From contig CM051463.1 in NCBI GenBank assembly GCA_028095005.1, forward strand, positions 60,488,251 to 60,552,250: a stretch of 64,000 nucleotides of DNA, in the 5' to 3' direction. Shown in pieces: positions 62,803-64,000 of the stretch. Numbering within the stretch: position 1 is the first letter of the stretch; each line of letters opens with the position of its first letter. Position numbers and translations under genes: made by a program. The notes below the pieces were generated by a model. That model saw only the letters and a list, made by a program, of their open reading frames with translations, ran no database searches and was not told the origin of the DNA. The stretch comes from Rhynchospora pubera. Taxonomy: Eukaryota; Streptophyta; Magnoliopsida; Poales; Cyperaceae.

Positions 62803-62873
62803 TCCAGCTTGAAAGTGAAGGAAACATCCAGCTTGAAAGTGAAGGAAACTCCAGCTTGAAAGTGAAGGACAAA
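62803..62873 (+). repeat. 23-24 bp tandem repeat, three copies
   Basis: CCAGCTTGAAAGTGAAGGA starts units at 62803, 62827 and 62850. Around it the phrase ACCG(T/C)GC...GAAAGT(A/G)TGCA is duplicated (62772 and 62889), so the unit sits in a larger ~118-bp duplication. Confidence 0.88.
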
Positions 62874-62949
62874 ATCCAAAGTTCTCAAAACCGCGCGCTT
62901 TGGAAAGTGTGCACTAAAATCCCAAATTTGAAAGTGAAAAACAAAGACA

Positions 62950-63297
62950 AGCCGTGCTCCATCACGCAACTCCGCGATCAACGCGATAAAGACGTGCTCT
63001 ATCACGCAACACCGCGATCAACGCGACAAATACGTGCTCCATCACGCAACTCCGCGATCAACGCGACAAGACGTGCTCCATCACGCAACTCCGCGATCAA
63101 CGCGACAAGCCGTGCTCCATCACGCAACTCCGCGATCAAACGCGACAAGCCGTGCTCCATCACGCAACTCCGCGATTCAACGCGACAAGCCGTGCTCCAT
63201 CACGCAACTCCGCGATTCAAACGCGACAAGCCGTGCTCCATCACGCAACTCCGCGATCAACGCGACAAGCCGTGCTCCATCACGCACCTTTGTGAAT
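62950..63297 (+). repeat. ~40-bp minisatellite, nine copies
   Basis: Nine units with CGTGCTCCATCACGCAACTC and a CGCGATCAACGCGAC segment; unit length 39-41 because of added T or A in the GATCAA part; the last unit is degenerate. Each unit holds CGCG-ATCAA-CGCG, a small hairpin. It is GC-rich in an AT-rich setting. The 184-codon frame across it (62856-63410) reads as repeats of PCSITQLRDQRDK but follows the repeat, not a known protein. Confidence 0.93.
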
Positions 63298-63521
63298 TCA
63301 ACATGACAAACCCATGCCTAAAACTCCAAATTCCAAAATCCAAAATCCCTATGCCTAAAACTCCAAATTCCAAAATCTTAATGAAACCCTTATCTAAAAC
63401 TCCAAAATAACCAATAAAATCCACAATTCCAATAAAATGCCATGACCACCAAAACTCAAGGAACAAGTCTTATGTCTCAAGTCCCATCGGGCTAAAGCTT
63501 GAAAGGATGTTTCGTTCTTAT

Positions 63522-63662
63522 GACTCATGTTTTGGTTCTCTTGTTGCTAAGAGATACTCGAACTGAGATCGAACCTTAAGGGAGGTGAATCCAAGGCTAT
63601 GTTCACATTTCTCGAGGAAACTCAAATCCATTCTTCGAGGGAATGACGAAAAAGCCGCGACA
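63522..63662 (+). repeat. Direct repeat, right copy (~140 bp)
   Basis: Second copy of 61835-61974. After it the sequence reads ATAGCCCC and is not related to the region after the first copy. Confidence 0.9.
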
Positions 63663-64000
63663 CATAGCCCCTATACTACTTTACTCTAACAAATCCATGC
63701 AAGAAAAAACATGTTTCATGAAATACAAATACATAGAAAAGAGAAAAATCAAGTAGAAACAAGTTGTGCTCGAAAATTCCACGATTATGTGCTCTGTCCT
63801 GTCTGGGGCGGCCCGTTCTGAACCTGGGGCAGTGCGTCTCAGGTGTGGGTTGGTCGTCTCAGCAGTTTATCTCCTCTGCGAGTTAGTTCCTGGCTAAAAC
63901 CTTGGAATTTGAACTTAACCTCCACTTGGGACATGACAAAGTTTAAATAGCAGACAAATGGCGGTTCCAATCGTGGCAGACAGGCTTCTAGAGGCGGTGG
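63663..64000. other. Window end, no gene seen
   Basis: Non-coding. It contains GGGGCGGCCCGTTCTGAAC (63804) and GGGGCAGTGCGTCTCAG, similar in style to the CGGTCCG-cored phrases near 58070, so it may belong to the same kind of element and continue past the window. Confidence 0.4.

Noticed and set aside
62248..62872. Phe/Ser-rich minus-strand frames up to 136 codons, membrane-like
   Set aside because: Produced by the GA tract read in reverse; composition only.
62950..63297. Regular direct repeats that could suggest a CRISPR array
   Set aside because: Units abut with no unique spacers, and the context is a plant genome.
62856..63410. 184-codon frame with PCSITQLRD repeats
   Set aside because: Follows the 40-bp minisatellite; insertions in the units break the frame pattern and no known protein resembles it.

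Overview
The window is nuclear DNA of a flowering plant, AT-rich and dominated by repeats. Evidence: plant-type LTR retrotransposons primed by initiator tRNA-Met, Tourist-like and hAT MITEs, a tRNA-derived SINE, short GT-AG introns, and one gene that reads as plant NSE4 (SMC5/6 kleisin). No rRNA or tRNA gene and no CRISPR array was seen. The species cannot be named from the sequence.

Layout. 1-8955: a young Ty3/gypsy chromovirus (Tekay-like) on the minus strand. Its 3' LTR is cut by the window start; it has an almost intact pol with a chromodomain and a gag ending at an in-frame TAG. 8956-12800: AT-rich intergenic DNA with a small inverted-repeat MITE (10526-10667) and a ~650-bp foldback structure (11537-12188). 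12820-16313: the only convincing host gene, NSE4, seven exons on the minus strand, whose joined exons give exactly 375 codons; intron 3 holds a hAT-type MITE with a perfect 8-bp target-site duplication. 17.16-34.76 kb: a satellite array of about 97 monomers of 172 bp with higher-order structure, interrupted at 24488-25445 by a TIR element. 35028-36103: a Mutator-like foldback element with a 9-bp duplication. 37.1-39.2 kb and 39.57-43.98 kb: two related Helitron-like segments carrying gene-fragment-like blocks. 44.2-46.6 kb: small MITEs. 46608-56267: a Ty1/copia element with near-identical 1754-bp LTRs but a wholly decayed pol, inserted into a Tourist-like MITE. 56.5-57.9 kb: a SINE and more MITEs. 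57.9-64 kb: probable long LTR and leader region of a Tat-like Ty3 element, with a TATA box, duplicated PBS-like motifs, a GA tract and a ~40-bp minisatellite.

The most notable points are: (1) Helitron-type ends at 17040 and 39194 that would bracket the whole satellite array in one ~22-kb element; (2) a freshly inserted copia element whose coding region was evidently dead before it moved; (3) an amber codon in the zinc-knuckle region of a very young chromovirus; (4) higher-order organisation in the satellite, with a transposon that postdates a local duplication.

Gene functions do not combine into a pathway: apart from NSE4 (nuclear SMC5/6 complex, DNA repair), everything recognised is mobile or repetitive DNA.
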